Shown: piece after piece, positions 7,701-16,367 of the stretch
Layout of the letters: each line of letters begins with the position of its first letter
Position numbering within the stretch: position 1 is the stretch's first letter
Assembly (NCBI RefSeq): GCF_001705435.1
Contig: NZ_MDEN01000050.1
Location: forward strand, 46,437-110,436
DNA from: Pseudomonas graminis
GTDB lineage: Bacteria; Pseudomonadota; Gammaproteobacteria; Pseudomonadales; Pseudomonadaceae
Direction: 5' to 3'
DNA length: 64,000 nucleotides
Position numbers and translations under genes: made by a program
The notes under the pieces: model-generated
Told to the model about the DNA's origin: nothing
Database searches by the model: none
What the model saw: the letters and a program-made list of their open reading frames with translations, nothing else

Positions 7701-10042
7701 CAGGGATTCCGGCCGCCACCCTCGTGCACAGTGAGACGCTGACCGATTACGCGATCAATCGCTTTTCCGACATCCCGGACGGTGTATTAAGCATCAATGA
7801 CGCCGACGACCCAGAGGCAGCCCGCCTGATCACGCCCGATTACCTGCGCAGCACGGTGCGAAAGCTGGACGTCGGCACAGGATTCAGGACGCTGCTGCGT
7901 CAGACGTTGAACCCCGCGGATGCCAAATGGGTGAGGCGCAACAAGCTGTTTATCGACCAGCTGCCACCGATGATGCAGGCGGTGGCGATGCAGCAGAAGC
8001 TTGAAGGACAGCTGAGCGCCGAAGCCTACGCGTTCATCTCGCGTGTGGTTGAGATGCCTGACGGGATCGCCCGTGAACCGGTCAACGGGGTGCGCGTCAT
8101 TATCAGTGCGTTGCGGCTGGTCGCCGACGCAGGCATGACGCCCGACATCCTCAAGGGCATTTATCTGATCTGCGCCGAGGCGGGCGCCAGCGGTCCGGTT
8201 ATCCTGCACGCCGTGTTCCACCGCGATTTTGTCTTCCGCGAGTACACCAGCCTCTCGGCGCTGGAGGCCGATATCCGCAGCGATGCGAGCCTGCAAGCGT
8301 TGTTGTTGCAGCGAGTGGACCCGGAAGTTCGCAAGCGGTATGAACACGGCGGCTTCATTGAGCCTCACCTGCCGTTCTTTGCGCAGGGGTTCGGGGATGT
8401 GCCGACACACACACCGGGTCCGGTCACGGTGTCACTGGCTGAGGAAAACGGCAACTCGCTGCAGTTCATGTTCACCGACACCATGAGCCTGCTGGTGGAC
8501 ATCGGTGAGTCCGACACGGTCACGAATCAGGAGGCTGATCACGCGTCGCGCCAGTTTCTGGCGTCCCTTGGCCTTGAGCAGGCACTGAGTGTCATGCCCG
8601 GCAAGCTTGGCACGATGATCGCGCTGTGGCAGAGCCATACGTTGTTTCGTGCGTCAGCTGCGTCGGCCTCCGGGCGTCATTGGGGGGAAGCCCTCTCCGA
8701 ATTTTCTGCCGCCCTGGGCGTCATGATGACGGCCCGGGACCAGGCTGAAAAAGACGAGTTGATCAGCGCCGATCTGGTGGAGGGCGAGGAGGTGCCTGCG
8801 CCGGTGTTCTTCTGGGGAGGCGCCACGCTCACGGGCGAGCAGCTGACCCGTCTGCATGCGCTGGAGGCCCGGAACGTCTCGCTCAAGGACTTGCGCCGGG
8901 ACGACCTGCTGAGTCTGTTCATGAACACGGAAAACGGCAGGGCGTATGCGGCTGTTTCCGGGCGGGTCTATGAAGTGCGCCGTCAGGCCGAAAGTGGCCG
9001 CTGGATGATTATCGGCCCCGACCGATCGCCCGGCCCGTGCCTGAAGCTGGACGACAGGCAGCGCTGGCAGCTGGATATCGAGTCCGGTCTGAAGGGCGGC
9101 GGCGGGGCCATGACCAAGCTGCGGACCCACGCTGCCGATGTCAGTGCTGACGACGTGCTGCTTATCGAGGCCAGCGGCATGGCCGACATACGCACCTTCT
9201 ATCGGGAGCGCGCCCAGCGTATCGGTGAAGCCCATCTGCAGGCCAAAAGGTACCTCGAAAATGCGCTGGATAACCTCAACGTGCATGCCCCCGGCACGCC
9301 GCTGGACCCGAGGGTTACGCAGATCATTGGCGACTTTTTCGGGGTCAGTGAGCCCGGACAAGAGCTGCTGGTCGACACCGAACGCGCGGTCAAGGCGCTG
9401 TTTGATGAAGTGATGGATGCGTCGCTGTCACCCTATTCTTCGCCACGGTTTGTGGTGGGCACCAACCGCCCGGGGCGGGAGGGCACCATGGGCTTCGTCA
9501 TTAAACGAGACCCGAAAAAGCGCGTGTTTCTGACCGACCGGTATTTTGATGCGCCGCCGTTTCCACTGAAGCCTGAGGCGGCGAACGAAGGGTTCGATTG
9601 CCCGGCCCATTACCGCGCGGCCACCTTGATCCATGAACTCTCGCATCTGGTGCTCGATACCCACGACATCGCCTACCTGGAAAGCACGTCGCCGTATCCG
9701 GACCTGCTGCAGGAAAACAATGCCTACAACATCAAGTTGAAGGGAGACATTGAGCGCATGCAGTCGTCCGGGTTGTCGCATCTGAGCATCAAACGGGAGC
9801 TTTTTCTGCAATTGACGGACGGGGAGTGGCGCGATTTCGATGAGGAGGAGAGTTTCGAATACGACGCGATCCTGAAGCTCACCAAGTGCAAGACCCTGGA
9901 CGATGCCCGTGATGTGTTTATGAGCGATGCCCAGAAACGCAGCCGGGTTATTCTGGCCAACGCCGATTCGGTGACCCTGTTGGTGCTGCGGCTGGGGCGC
10001 CGCAGCTTTGTCGTGCCGAGCCCTTCGCCGGGCGGCCGCTGA
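4751..10042 (+). CDS. Giant toxin-like protein with C-terminal HExxH motif
   Basis: A 1763-residue protein. The ATG at 4751 is chosen because AAGGAG (4740-4745) precedes it; the open frame extends 28 codons further without a plausible ribosome site. It has no signal peptide and no evident transmembrane segments. The layout resembles the very large Pseudomonas proteins annotated as dermonecrotic-toxin-domain proteins: long alpha-helical stretches interspersed with repeated structural units. Near the C-terminus, residues about 1628-1632 read HELSH within ATLIHELSHLVLDTHD, a zincin-type HExxH zinc site, so the toxic activity may be a metalloprotease. It has no hrp box, no adjacent secretion genes and no obvious immunity gene. 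A strong terminator follows. The family assignment is by general resemblance; the motif is seen directly. Confidence 0.75.
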   Translation: MSTVTTTYFNSASLRRRFLEELDRAVTADLLVSSEQTWLKRAAGAPATDDADPVRVDRLLLNDGLPNSLELSAALMFSHGQTADPRVFLFTLASGVEAFEDRAQLLATLLRRFANDDPLASFEYEKIDGDAFQAQMEAIVEYQAHSVRQFTDQLKLIPDLIGAVNSSLALQLRRLLPDQQMDPATHLMRLVQPASSAEEELVFRTQTLVQTAYEAVCRAELDQGVTMQYLDAQGRVASDSDAALFAQAIRETIPAVPARFAQLLSDYWGQRHAAGSCRDMAMQIYATSLCHELYRYGHEANLTRQEQALLRPLLVAGPRFTASDAEFHCSRLALHVPGGPAKPLAGTLVFDISPAALPLLWFTPEHGLRRFANLTALSAFCSTPEGREMLRPTLALADQPLLLREGALSLSMQRISGPLLGERIDSILALQARNLQFVTGLSTESEMISAMYDDALDVRQLIDPRQLHFSAGRWRREQPMDFAAVWCSSANDDLVVAVTEPESIGSQLSASYPSQPTQLQPTPPSWLERTQVFDANAAHLRELDNVLAGYAEQALQRYLCVASARGLRASEVRVRWLESLPLGSSNVEPDSVAISETLSATSMDLVALLLERVSGHRCDPLESSAQVLLTAQAAGAHLDIELIRFMLKRVAADFIERYLDHFRRLRTGLARLGDRQLQPVAMALVLREDTLRLDLALRQRMEQVTSASASMVMQVLNAPVRAQRTEPGAPTTEVFAVSLVYGPQPGATLSDSMALWQPLALDAGVMFWSSQLGWEYFVSKQALSDKIGSRLRGAHSERWLALLGERDRVLLRSHLQAHPAGPIRIHFSHRAGHAIEALQQSVFDRQSQNLQQMCARARRCRFEAGLFTRLARATELDTQLIEMLDALSVRIDNTLFQELLPDWLKAASPNDLRAYNAIWRRFFLASDGEEDFLFDIPTLSDYARDRLLEQMRKDFPEHVLHPDEITVTQRRYVAAPTGVGQIPSGIPAATLVHSETLTDYAINRFSDIPDGVLSINDADDPEAARLITPDYLRSTVRKLDVGTGFRTLLRQTLNPADAKWVRRNKLFIDQLPPMMQAVAMQQKLEGQLSAEAYAFISRVVEMPDGIAREPVNGVRVIISALRLVADAGMTPDILKGIYLICAEAGASGPVILHAVFHRDFVFREYTSLSALEADIRSDASLQALLLQRVDPEVRKRYEHGGFIEPHLPFFAQGFGDVPTHTPGPVTVSLAEENGNSLQFMFTDTMSLLVDIGESDTVTNQEADHASRQFLASLGLEQALSVMPGKLGTMIALWQSHTLFRASAASASGRHWGEALSEFSAALGVMMTARDQAEKDELISADLVEGEEVPAPVFFWGGATLTGEQLTRLHALEARNVSLKDLRRDDLLSLFMNTENGRAYAAVSGRVYEVRRQAESGRWMIIGPDRSPGPCLKLDDRQRWQLDIESGLKGGGGAMTKLRTHAADVSADDVLLIEASGMADIRTFYRERAQRIGEAHLQAKRYLENALDNLNVHAPGTPLDPRVTQIIGDFFGVSEPGQELLVDTERAVKALFDEVMDASLSPYSSPRFVVGTNRPGREGTMGFVIKRDPKKRVFLTDRYFDAPPFPLKPEAANEGFDCPAHYRAATLIHELSHLVLDTHDIAYLESTSPYPDLLQENNAYNIKLKGDIERMQSSGLSHLSIKRELFLQLTDGEWRDFDEEESFEYDAILKLTKCKTLDDARDVFMSDAQKRSRVILANADSVTLLVLRLGRRSFVVPSPSPGGR

Positions 10043-10047
10043 GTGAC

Positions 10048-10075
10048 AGACGCCGAGCCTTCAGGCTCGGCGTCT
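10048..10075 (+). terminator. Strong hairpin between convergent genes
   Basis: A perfect 12-bp stem (AGACGCCGAGCC / GGCTCGGCGTCT) closes a TTCA loop 6 bases after the stop of the giant toxin-like gene. The minus-strand acyl-CoA dehydrogenase converges on the same site, so the hairpin could serve both directions. The following T run is weak (GCTCCTT). Confidence 0.8.
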
Positions 10076-10120
10076 GCTCCTTGATGGGCAGGCGCCGGTA
10101 TTGGCGAGCCGGCACGTCCC

Positions 10121-11272
10121 TTACAGCGAGTAGTGGCGCAGCTCGCGGGCGATCAAAAGGCGCTGGATTTCGCTGGAGCCTTCGTAGATCTGGGTGATCC
10201 GCGCGTCTCGGTAGTATCGTTCCACCGGGTAATCTTCCAGATAGCCGTAGCCGCCGTGAATCTGCACCGCCTTGGAACAGACCCATTCGGCCATTTCCGA
10301 GGCGAACAGCTTGGCCTGGGACGCTTCCGACAGACAGGGTTTGCCCGCCGTTCTCAAGCGCGCGGCGTGCAGGACCAGCAGCCGTGAGGCGTTGATGCGG
10401 GTGTGCATGTCGGCCAGCAGATTGGCGACGCTCTGGTGCTCGATGATCGGCTTGTCGAACTGCACCCGCTCACGGGCGTAGCCCAGTGCCGCCTCGAATG
10501 CCGCACGGGCGATGCCCAGGGCCTGGGCGGCAATGCCGATGCGTCCGCCTTCCAGGTTTGAAAGGGCAATGGACAGTCCCTTGCCGCGTTCACCCAAGAG
10601 GTTTTCCGCCGGAATCCGGCAATCGCTCAGGGTCACGGCGCAGGTGTCGGATGCACGGATACCCATCTTGTGTTCCATGCGGTCGACGCGGTAGCCGGGG
10701 TTGTCGGTGGGCACCAGAAACGCTGACAGGCCGCGCTTGCCCAGCTCCGGGTCGGTCACCGCGAAGACGATCGCCAGCTGTGCGCGCTTGCCGTTGCTGA
10801 CGAACTGCTTGGCGCCGTTGAGCACCCACTCGCCGTCTTTCAATTCGGCACGGGTGCGCAGGTTGTGGGCTTCGGAGCCGGCCTGGGGTTCGGTCAGGCA
10901 GAAGCAGCCGATGGCCTGGCCGCTGGCGAGTTTTTCCAGCCATTGTTGTTTCTGGGCGCCGCTGCCGTAATTGAGCACCGGCCCGCAGCCCACCGAGCTG
11001 TGCACGCTCATGAGCGTACCGGTGGCGCCGTCGGCGGCAGAGATTTCTTCGACGGCCAGCGCATAGGCGACGTAGTCGATATAGCTGCCGCCCCATTCCT
11101 CGGGGACGATCATGCCGAGCAGGCCCAATTCGCCCATCTTTGCGACGAGCGCGTCGTCGATCCAGCCGGCCTTTTCCCAGGCCTGGGCATGGGGCGCGAT
11201 TTCATTGCGCGCGAAGTCCCGCGCCATGTCGCGGATCATCACTTGTTCTTCGGTCAGTTCAAGATCTTGCAT
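10121..11272 (-). CDS. Acyl-CoA dehydrogenase, probable isobutyryl-CoA dehydrogenase
   Basis: A 383-residue FAD-dependent acyl-CoA dehydrogenase. It contains the family signatures [18 protein letters not shown] (FAD/substrate binding) and [40 protein letters not shown] with the catalytic glutamate in YEGSSE. Three bases separate it from the upstream 3-hydroxyisobutyryl-CoA hydrolase-like gene, so the two form one transcript. That pairing is typical of valine degradation, which makes isobutyryl-CoA the likeliest substrate, but short branched-chain acyl-CoA specificity cannot be proven from sequence. Confidence 0.9.
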   Translation of the reverse strand: MQDLELTEEQVMIRDMARDFARNEIAPHAQAWEKAGWIDDALVAKMGELGLLGMIVPEEWGGSYIDYVAYALAVEEISAADGATGTLMSVHSSVGCGPVLNYGSGAQKQQWLEKLASGQAIGCFCLTEPQAGSEAHNLRTRAELKDGEWVLNGAKQFVSNGKRAQLAIVFAVTDPELGKRGLSAFLVPTDNPGYRVDRMEHKMGIRASDTCAVTLSDCRIPAENLLGERGKGLSIALSNLEGGRIGIAAQALGIARAAFEAALGYARERVQFDKPIIEHQSVANLLADMHTRINASRLLVLHAARLRTAGKPCLSEASQAKLFASEMAEWVCSKAVQIHGGYGYLEDYPVERYYRDARITQIYEGSSEIQRLLIARELRHYSL

Positions 11273-11275
11273 AGG

Positions 11276-12373
11276 TCACGCCTCATGACCGCTGAAGAAG
11301 CTTGCCACGTGCTCGGCATTCAAGGCCTGCACGCAGGAGGGGCTCCATTGCGGTTTCTTGTCTTTGTCGACGATCAAGGCGCGCACGCCTTCGATCAGGT
11401 CACCGCGTTCAAACCACTGGCGGTCCAGATGCAGCTCCAGGGCGAAGCAACGCTCAAGCGGCATATGCCGGCCGCGGCGCAGCAGCTCCAGAGTGACCGC
11501 CATCGCCAGGGGTGAACGGGTCTGCATCAGGTTGGCAGTGTCGACGGCCCAGGCATGGGTGTCGTGGACGGTCACCTCCAGCAGTTGTTCGATGATGCTC
11601 GGGATGTCCGGCAGCGCGAAGAAATGATCGATGGCCGGCCGCAGCTTTGCCAGCGGCGGCGCAGGCAAGTGCTGCACGCCGAGTTTCGCCAGCGCGCCCT
11701 GTACATCCTTGAGCGGGGTCAGGCTCCACTTCAGGTTATCCAGCTGCAGATCGAGGTCTTCAAGGCGCTGGCTGTTGAGGTACCAGTTCGCCAGCCCGCA
11801 ATACAGCGCATCGGCGGCCTGGATCTGCACGCCGGTGACGCCGAGGTAAATCCCCAGCTCGCCCGGTATCCGGGGCAGAAAGTAGCTGCCGCCTACGTCA
11901 GGGAAATAACCGATCGCCACTTCCGGCATTGCCAGACGGCTGCGTTCGGTGACCACGCGCAGGTCCGCCCCCTGGGCCAGGCCCATGCCACCGCCCAGCA
12001 CGAAGCCGTCCATCAGGGCAATCACGGGTTTGCGGTAATGATGAAGGGTGAGGTCCAGCGCGTATTCTTCGACGAAGAAGTCCAGGTGCTCGTTTCGACC
12101 GGTTTTGAAGCTGTCGTACAGCGAGCGGATGTCGCCGCCGGCGCAGAACGCCTTTTCGCCTGATCCGCGCAGGACCACGGCGTAAACGTTGTCATCCTTC
12201 GCCCAGGCGTCCAGCTGAAACTGCAGCTGCCGCACCATGTGCAGGTCGATGGCGTTCAAGCCCTGGGGGCGGTTGAGGGTGATGTGACCGATATGGTTGC
12301 GTACGTCGGACAGAACGCTCTCGCAGGCTGATTGCTCGCCCGCGTATTCGGCAGGTAGTACCTGAGCCGTCAT
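11276..12373 (-). CDS. Enoyl-CoA hydratase/isomerase family, probable 3-hydroxyisobutyryl-CoA hydrolase
   Basis: A 365-residue crotonase-fold protein. The oxyanion-hole motifs FCAGGDIRSLYD and DGFVLGGGMGLAQGADLRV and the segment MPEVAIGYFPDVGGSYFLPR match 3-hydroxyisobutyryl-CoA hydrolases, which release 3-hydroxyisobutyrate from its CoA ester in valine catabolism. The ATG at 12373 is preferred over the open frame's first ATG at 12469: it has an AGGGAT-type ribosome site and removes 32 residues unlike the family. It is the first gene of a two-gene operon with the acyl-CoA dehydrogenase. Confidence 0.88.
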   Translation of the reverse strand: MTAQVLPAEYAGEQSACESVLSDVRNHIGHITLNRPQGLNAIDLHMVRQLQFQLDAWAKDDNVYAVVLRGSGEKAFCAGGDIRSLYDSFKTGRNEHLDFFVEEYALDLTLHHYRKPVIALMDGFVLGGGMGLAQGADLRVVTERSRLAMPEVAIGYFPDVGGSYFLPRIPGELGIYLGVTGVQIQAADALYCGLANWYLNSQRLEDLDLQLDNLKWSLTPLKDVQGALAKLGVQHLPAPPLAKLRPAIDHFFALPDIPSIIEQLLEVTVHDTHAWAVDTANLMQTRSPLAMAVTLELLRRGRHMPLERCFALELHLDRQWFERGDLIEGVRALIVDKDKKPQWSPSCVQALNAEHVASFFSGHEA

Positions 12374-12511
12374 CGCTGAATCCCTGTTGATTTTTGTTGT
12401 ACTCAATTCCCGGCTGAACAGCCGGGATCCGTGAGGGTGCTGATGGATGCTACCAGCGCCATTTTGCAAATGACAATGAAGATTCCTGCGGGGCCGGGCG
12501 CATGACCCCAG

Positions 12512-14659
12512 TCACGCCTGCAGGCTGAACAGCGCCATTTCCGGCGCCTCGCTGATCCAGCATTCGCTGACGGTCCACCCTGCACGGGCGGCCAGTTCGG
12601 TGAACGATTCAACCGTAAACTTGTGGGAGTTCTCGGTGTGCAGTCGTTCCCCGGCGGCGAAGCGGAAGGTGTGCCCGGCGACGGTGACGCTTTGCTGCTT
12701 GCGGCTGACCAGGTGCATTTCCATGCAGGCCTGGTCGGCGTTCCACACCGCCAGATGATCGAAGGCGGACACATCGAAGTCGGCGTTCAGCTCGCGATTG
12801 ATGCGGGTCAGCAGGTTCTTGTTGAACTGCGCGGTCACGCCCTCGGCGTCATCGTAAGCCGCTACCAGTGTCTGCTCATCCTTGACCATATCGACACCGA
12901 CGATGAAATGCGCGTTTTCCCCCAGCACCTCATGGGCGCTGTGGAGGAAATCCACGGCCTGCTCGTGGCTGAAGTTGCCGATGGTGGAGCCCGGGAAGAA
13001 GCCCACGCGGGTGTGGCCGTCGGCTTCTTCAGGCAGGGTGAGCACCCGGGTAAAGTCATCGACTTGCGGGGCAACGATCAGCGCAGGGTAGCGCTGGCGC
13101 AGTGACCGCGCGGCCTTGTTGAGCGCCGTTGCGCTGATGTCGATCGGCACGTAAACGGCGATGTGCGGCGCGGCATCGAGCACCAGGCGCGTCTTCTCGC
13201 TGGCGCCGCTACCGAACTCCACCAGCGCTGCGCCGGAGGGAATGGTCGCGGCAATCTGCGCGGCGATGCCTTTCAGCAGCCCGGTTTCGGCGCGGGTCGG
13301 GTAATACTCGGGGGTTTCGCAGATGGCTTCGAACAGGTCGGAACCCGCTGCGTCGTAGAAATACTTGGGCGACAGGGTTTTCACCGCGGCGCCAAGACCG
13401 GCCACCACGTCCCGGGCGAATTCGCTGTCGTTCGGGTCCACGACGCCGGGCTGACGGCTGTCACGGGCCAGACGCAGGCCGGAGACCATCCAGCGCTTGT
13501 CGGCATGGAAAAAGTTGCGGTACGTCAGGCGGCAATGATCGGGCGACGTGACGCTGGCGCCGCCGCGCAGGACCATCTGATTGACCATGAATTTGCCGTT
13601 GTACTCACCGACCGCGCCCACTGAGGGCTTGAAGCCTGGGTAGGCGCTGTAGGCGCTTTGCGTCCACTGCCAGGCGACGTCGTCCATTTGCTCGAGCAAG
13701 CCGGCGCGGGCGGCGGCTTCCCATTCCGCTTCGGTGGGCAGGCGCGCGTCGGCCCAGAGGGCGAATGCGGCGGCTTCGTAATAACTGATGTGGGTCACCG
13801 GCGCAGACGGGTCGATCGACTCAAGGCCGCGCAGGCTCATGCGCTTCCAGCCGTTCTCGTCGTGCTGCCAGTACATGGGCGAGTTCCAGCCGTTTTCCTG
13901 CACCAGGCTCCAGCCCTCGGACAGCCACAGGGCGGCAGTGTGGTAGCCGCCGTCGGCAATAAAACTCAGCCACTCGCCGTTGGTCACCAGCCGGTCGCTG
14001 ATCTCAAAGGACTGCAAATACGTGGTGTGGCGCGGGCCTTCGTTGTCGAAAGAAAAACCGTCGCCGTCGTGGCCGATCTCGGTCAGGCCGGCGCTCAGCG
14101 GCTTGAAGTGACCGCGACGCCCCGATGGGTCTTTCGGCCAGCGCGGGCTGTAGGCGGGTTTCAGGGACGACAGGCTGAACAGATGAAGAATGTCCATCAG
14201 CAGCAGTTCCTGATGCTGCTCCTCGTGGGCAAGACCCAGCTCAATCAGGCTGGCCATCTCGTCGCTGAGCGGCGTCATCAACAGCGTCGTCATGTTTTCG
14301 TCGACGTGCCTGCGGTAGGCCAGCACCTGATCGACGCTTGGCCGTGTCATCAACCCGCGTTGGGGGCGGGGATGACGCGGGCCGACCGCTTCGTAATAGG
14401 AATTGAACAGGTAACCGAATGTCGGATCGAAGGCTTCGTAACCCGGCAGGTTCGGCGCCAGCAGAAAGGTTTCGAAGAACCACGTGGTGTGCGCCATGTG
14501 CCACTTGGCCGGGCTGGCGTCGGGCATCGACTGCACCACCATGTCCTCGGCGCTCAGTGGCTCGACCAGAAATTCGGTACGTTCCCGCACACTTTGAAAG
14601 CGCTGGCACAGGGTGTGGGTAGCGGATGTTTCACGAAGCTGGCGTAGTTGGCGCGTCAT
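12512..14659 (-). CDS. Ergothioneine biosynthesis EgtB-EgtD fusion
   Basis: A single 715-residue chain with two enzymes. Residues 1-410 are EgtB-like: a DinB_2 domain with the iron-binding HX3HXE motif at H145, H149 and E151 (HEEQHQE), then a formylglycine-generating-enzyme-like domain ending MVSGLRLARD. From about residue 415 the chain is EgtD-like, a histidine N-alpha-methyltransferase: LSPKYFYDAAGSDLFEAI, YYPTRAE, EFGSGASEKTRLVL, FFPGSTIGNF and TENSHKF. EgtD makes hercynine and EgtB joins it to a thiol donor as a sulfoxide. The C-terminal half is EgtD-like rather than the OvoA-type methyltransferase, so ergothioneine is favoured over ovothiol. No EgtE lyase is adjacent. GGAGAG upstream supports the ATG at 14659 over 14797. 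Confidence 0.9.
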   Translation of the reverse strand: MTRQLRQLRETSATHTLCQRFQSVRERTEFLVEPLSAEDMVVQSMPDASPAKWHMAHTTWFFETFLLAPNLPGYEAFDPTFGYLFNSYYEAVGPRHPRPQRGLMTRPSVDQVLAYRRHVDENMTTLLMTPLSDEMASLIELGLAHEEQHQELLLMDILHLFSLSSLKPAYSPRWPKDPSGRRGHFKPLSAGLTEIGHDGDGFSFDNEGPRHTTYLQSFEISDRLVTNGEWLSFIADGGYHTAALWLSEGWSLVQENGWNSPMYWQHDENGWKRMSLRGLESIDPSAPVTHISYYEAAAFALWADARLPTEAEWEAAARAGLLEQMDDVAWQWTQSAYSAYPGFKPSVGAVGEYNGKFMVNQMVLRGGASVTSPDHCRLTYRNFFHADKRWMVSGLRLARDSRQPGVVDPNDSEFARDVVAGLGAAVKTLSPKYFYDAAGSDLFEAICETPEYYPTRAETGLLKGIAAQIAATIPSGAALVEFGSGASEKTRLVLDAAPHIAVYVPIDISATALNKAARSLRQRYPALIVAPQVDDFTRVLTLPEEADGHTRVGFFPGSTIGNFSHEQAVDFLHSAHEVLGENAHFIVGVDMVKDEQTLVAAYDDAEGVTAQFNKNLLTRINRELNADFDVSAFDHLAVWNADQACMEMHLVSRKQQSVTVAGHTFRFAAGERLHTENSHKFTVESFTELAARAGWTVSECWISEAPEMALFSLQA

Positions 14660-14944
14660 CAGGTGCTCTCCGGCGTTGCCGATGCCCGGTGGACCCGGTG
14701 GAGTGATTCCACGCAGCCAGGCGGTACGGCGATTCAGGGTTTGAGGCTCGTGTGGCCCGGAATGTTCAACCGAAATATCCAAACGAAGGATGGCCACTGC
14801 CCACGCGTAGGTTGATGCCTTGAGTCATCAGCGTTTGCATGGATTTAACGGCACGCACCGAGTGTAGTCACAGCGTGGGTTGATTCGCGCAGTCGGTGAC
14901 CGATGGCCAATGAGCGGCCAGTCTGCGTTACCCTGCCGGCCATT

Positions 14945-14978
14945 CAGCGCAGTTGCGCTGCCCAAGACGTACGTCTTG
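14945..14978. promoter_or_regulatory. Two adjacent perfect inverted repeats in the egtBD / xdhC-like spacer
   Basis: The divergent spacer 14660-15116 carries two back-to-back palindromes. CAGCGCA-GT-TGCGCTG spans 14945-14960 and the perfect 16-mer CAAGACGTACGTCTTG spans 14963-14978. Their place between divergent genes suggests operators, but hairpins acting on RNA cannot be excluded. I see no other feature in this spacer. Confidence 0.4.
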
Positions 14979-15116
14979 TGGGCAAAACCTGAACCTGCGC
15001 GGCAACTGGCAGTCAGCACAACAGCACGTTTGTCCGAGAGGGCAGGGCGTTGCAGGGCAGGAGTCAGGTTAAAAGTGAATCACGTCAGATGAATGAACCG
15101 GTTTTTGGGGACGCGC

Positions 15117-16289
15117 ATGAATGATCTATCCAGTCTGCTGGGGGCGCTTGATGAAGCGCAGACCGGGCAGCAGGAAGTGGTGATCGCCACGGTGGTCAAG
15201 GTCGAAGGCTCGGCTTACCGGCGCCCCGGCGCGCGGATGATTATTGCGCCGATGGGCGAAGCCACCGGCACCGTCAGCGGCGGATGCCTGGAAAGCGACG
15301 TCAGCAAGAAGGCCTGGTGGCTGACCGCCAACGGCAAGCCGTCCATGCGCACGTACAGCACCGGCGAGGATGACGATGAGCTCGAAGATGCCGAACTCAG
15401 CTTCGGCCTGGGCTGCAACGGCACGGTGCACATCCTCTTCGAACGGATAGATCCGCAGGCGGCGAGCCTGGTGGTCGACGTGCTGCGTGAGGTCAAGGCC
15501 AGCGGTACTGGCGCTGCGCTGGCGACAGTGATCGGTACGCAAAGCGAACGCCACACGGCACTGGGCGAGCGGGTGGCCATCCGTGCATCCGGGCAGATTC
15601 AGAGTGAAATGCGCGAACGCTGGCTGGCGACGGCCGTGGCCGAGGACCTGAAAAGGGTGCTCGACGCCCGCCGTTCAGCCACACGTACTTACGACAGCGC
15701 CGACGGCGCCGTCGAAGTGCTCCTCGAATACATCGCTGCGCCCCGCCGGCTGGTGGTCTTCGGTGCCGGGCACGACGCGATGCCGCTGGTCAGCATGGCG
15801 CGGCTGCAGGGCTGGCACATCACGGTGATCGATGCGCGCTCGCACTTCGCCCGGCCCCAGCGTTTCCCGGACGCCGAACAGGTGCTGTCGGCGCCGCTGC
15901 AGCCGATGCCTGAATTGCACGCAATGGTCGCCGATGCCGCCGTGGTGGTGATGACCCATAGCCTGACCCAGGACCGTCACTGGCTGGGGCAGGTCCTTGA
16001 GTCGACGCCGCGCTATATCGGCCAGCTCGGGCCGCGCAGCCGCACCGAGCGTTTGCTCGACGAGCTGCCGGATCAGCTCCGCGACGCCGCGGCACAAGCC
16101 AGCCTCCATTACCCGGTTGGCCTTGATCTGGGCGGCGACGCGCCGCACAGCGTGGCGTTGTCGATTCTTTCGGAGATCAATGCGGTGTTCAACGGCCGCA
16201 GCGGCGGGATGCTCAAACACAGGCAAGCGAGCATTCACGCAGTGGATGTCACACTGGAGCAGGCGCGCGAACTGAGAATGATCAGCTAG
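15117..16289 (+). CDS. XdhC/CoxI family protein
   Basis: A 390-residue protein with the N-terminal XdhC_CoxI domain (VIATVVKVEGSAYRRPGARMII, VSGGCLESDV, FGLGCNGTVHILFERI) and a C-terminal Rossmann-like XdhC_C domain (LVVFGAGHDAMPLVSMARLQGW, VVMTHSLTQDRHWL, IGQLGPRSRTERL, HYPVGLDLGGDAPHSVALSILSEINA). The family handles or sulfurates molybdenum cofactor for xanthine/aldehyde oxidases. No molybdo-enzyme gene is adjacent, so the client is unknown. I choose 15117 because GGGGA precedes it and the family begins near MNDLSSLL; 15093 is an alternative. Confidence 0.88.
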   Translation: MNDLSSLLGALDEAQTGQQEVVIATVVKVEGSAYRRPGARMIIAPMGEATGTVSGGCLESDVSKKAWWLTANGKPSMRTYSTGEDDDELEDAELSFGLGCNGTVHILFERIDPQAASLVVDVLREVKASGTGAALATVIGTQSERHTALGERVAIRASGQIQSEMRERWLATAVAEDLKRVLDARRSATRTYDSADGAVEVLLEYIAAPRRLVVFGAGHDAMPLVSMARLQGWHITVIDARSHFARPQRFPDAEQVLSAPLQPMPELHAMVADAAVVVMTHSLTQDRHWLGQVLESTPRYIGQLGPRSRTERLLDELPDQLRDAAAQASLHYPVGLDLGGDAPHSVALSILSEINAVFNGRSGGMLKHRQASIHAVDVTLEQARELRMIS

Positions 16290-16367
16290 CTTTGACGGGG
16301 GCAGCGCTGATAGAGCGCGTCCCATCGCGCTTCAGTGGTATTGCATGGCATTCATCAGGTTCGCTCA

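Noticed and set aside
12623..14647. Plus-strand open frames through egtBD
   Set aside because: They are antisense to a protein with complete EgtB and EgtD motifs.
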